Assembly: GCA_013396635.1 (NCBI GenBank) | Contig: WBMW01001710.1 | Location: 276,243 to 340,242 of the forward strand | Reading direction: 5' to 3' | Source of the DNA: Penelope pileata | Taxonomy: Eukaryota; Chordata; Aves; Galliformes; Cracidae | Length of the DNA: 64,000 nucleotides | Shown here: one piece after another, positions 63,337-64,000 of the stretch | Position numbering within the stretch: position 1 is the stretch's first letter | Layout of the letters: each line of letters opens with the position of its first letter | Notes under the pieces: generated by a model | Seen by the model: only the letters and a program-made list of their open reading frames with translations | Told to the model about the DNA's origin: nothing | Databases searched by the model: none | Translations under genes and position numbers: made by a program

Positions 63337-63630
63337 GGGTAAATTAAGGTAGTGGAGAGATGTGTTTCAGGGACAGCATTACAGATTGGGACTTCAGATA
63401 TATTATTTGGAGAGCTTGGTGAAAAATGCAGAATGGACGACAACCCCTCAATTGGCTTAACAAATATTATTTTAAATTGGTGATAGTTTTGATTTACAGC
63501 TTCTTTGGAGCTGAATGTATGGAAGAATAGTACCTTTTTATTTTCATTTTTTTACTATACAATAGAATCACTGCAAAATTTTCCTGTGGTGGGTAATCGG
63601 GATAAGTCCTATGCATCCTTAACTTTGAGG
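63337..63630. repeat. duplicated block, copy 2
   Basis: Direct repeat of 62063-62383, beginning with a shared GTAAATTAAG motif and ending with TATGCATCCTTAACTTTGAG against TGTGCATCCTTAGCTTTAG in copy 1. It is shorter than copy 1 because of internal deletions. Confidence 0.88.
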
Positions 63631-64000
63631 AAAATACACTACCGTCTGTTACAGAATATGTTTATAAATGTTGCATACTGATATAAACAAATCTGAGGAG
63701 TCTGTCAATAATCTTCTATTTTGCTGTAACACCAGAGAAGAATGAGTAGCTTGTTCTTAGACATTTAATATCAGCTGACATCTTGTGACCTCTTGATCAA
63801 TATAATTTTGTTTTGCTTTCTTAGCACATTGTACTGTGGGCTTTGGAATGCTCAAACTTGTTTGTATGTCCCTCATTAAGGCAACCAGATCAGAAGCCTC
63901 TGTCTAAAGGTTTAATAAGTAAGTGTAGTGTGTGGATATATCAGCTTGAAGATTTATAATTGAAACAATATGTAGGACTCTGCAGACAGATTTTTTTTTT

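Larger units (their letters stand above)
59580..64000 (+). other. CCDC171: CCDC171 intron 10 (partial)
   Basis: No further CCDC171 exon was found up to the window end. The region holds a CR1 end at 62697-62985, a duplicated block (62063-62383 and 63337-63630), an antisense open stretch at 62290-62628, and a terminal T-run. Confidence 0.8.

Overview
The window looks like nuclear DNA from a bird. It holds two vertebrate genes with large AT-rich introns, two CpG islands, and many truncated CR1 non-LTR retrotransposons, the dominant interspersed repeat of avian genomes. Next to each other, PSIP1 and CCDC171 match the gene order of human 9p22. That block lies on the Z chromosome in chicken, so a Z location is likely, but this is knowledge of synteny and cannot be read from the window. 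I cannot name the species.

Layout. Positions 1-9644 (minus strand) carry the 5' part of PSIP1 (LEDGF/p75): three coding exons for the whole PWWP domain (exon 1 at 9573-9644, exon 2 at 8752-8828, exon 3 at 4520-4658), and then the start of intron 3, which runs off the left edge. The PSIP1 CpG island is about 9240-10140. Positions about 10150-13650 are intergenic, with a short CR1 3' end and a nested CR1 cluster. The CCDC171 CpG-island promoter is about 13650-14400. CCDC171 then runs rightward to the end of the window with an untranslated first exon (ending 14162), a second exon carrying the start codon (15122), and eight more coding exons ending at 59579. All nine coding junctions keep phase and give 395 complete codons of an N-terminal coiled-coil protein. 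The rest of the gene lies beyond 64000.

The two genes are head to head. Their start codons are about 5.5 kb apart and their CpG islands about 3.5 kb apart. PSIP1 encodes a chromatin reader of H3K36-methylated nucleosomes. CCDC171 is a poorly characterised coiled-coil protein. Nothing in the sequence says the products act together.

Most other content is intronic: at least fifteen CR1 pieces in both orientations (some nested, internally deleted or chimeric), homopolymer and microsatellite tracts, one 22-base assembly gap in a T-run, two back-to-back perfect hairpins, and a duplicated block about 1.27 kb apart in the last intron. Two antisense open stretches inside CCDC171 introns have splice-like borders but no family I recognise. 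I found no tRNA, rRNA, CRISPR array, or convincing complete new gene.
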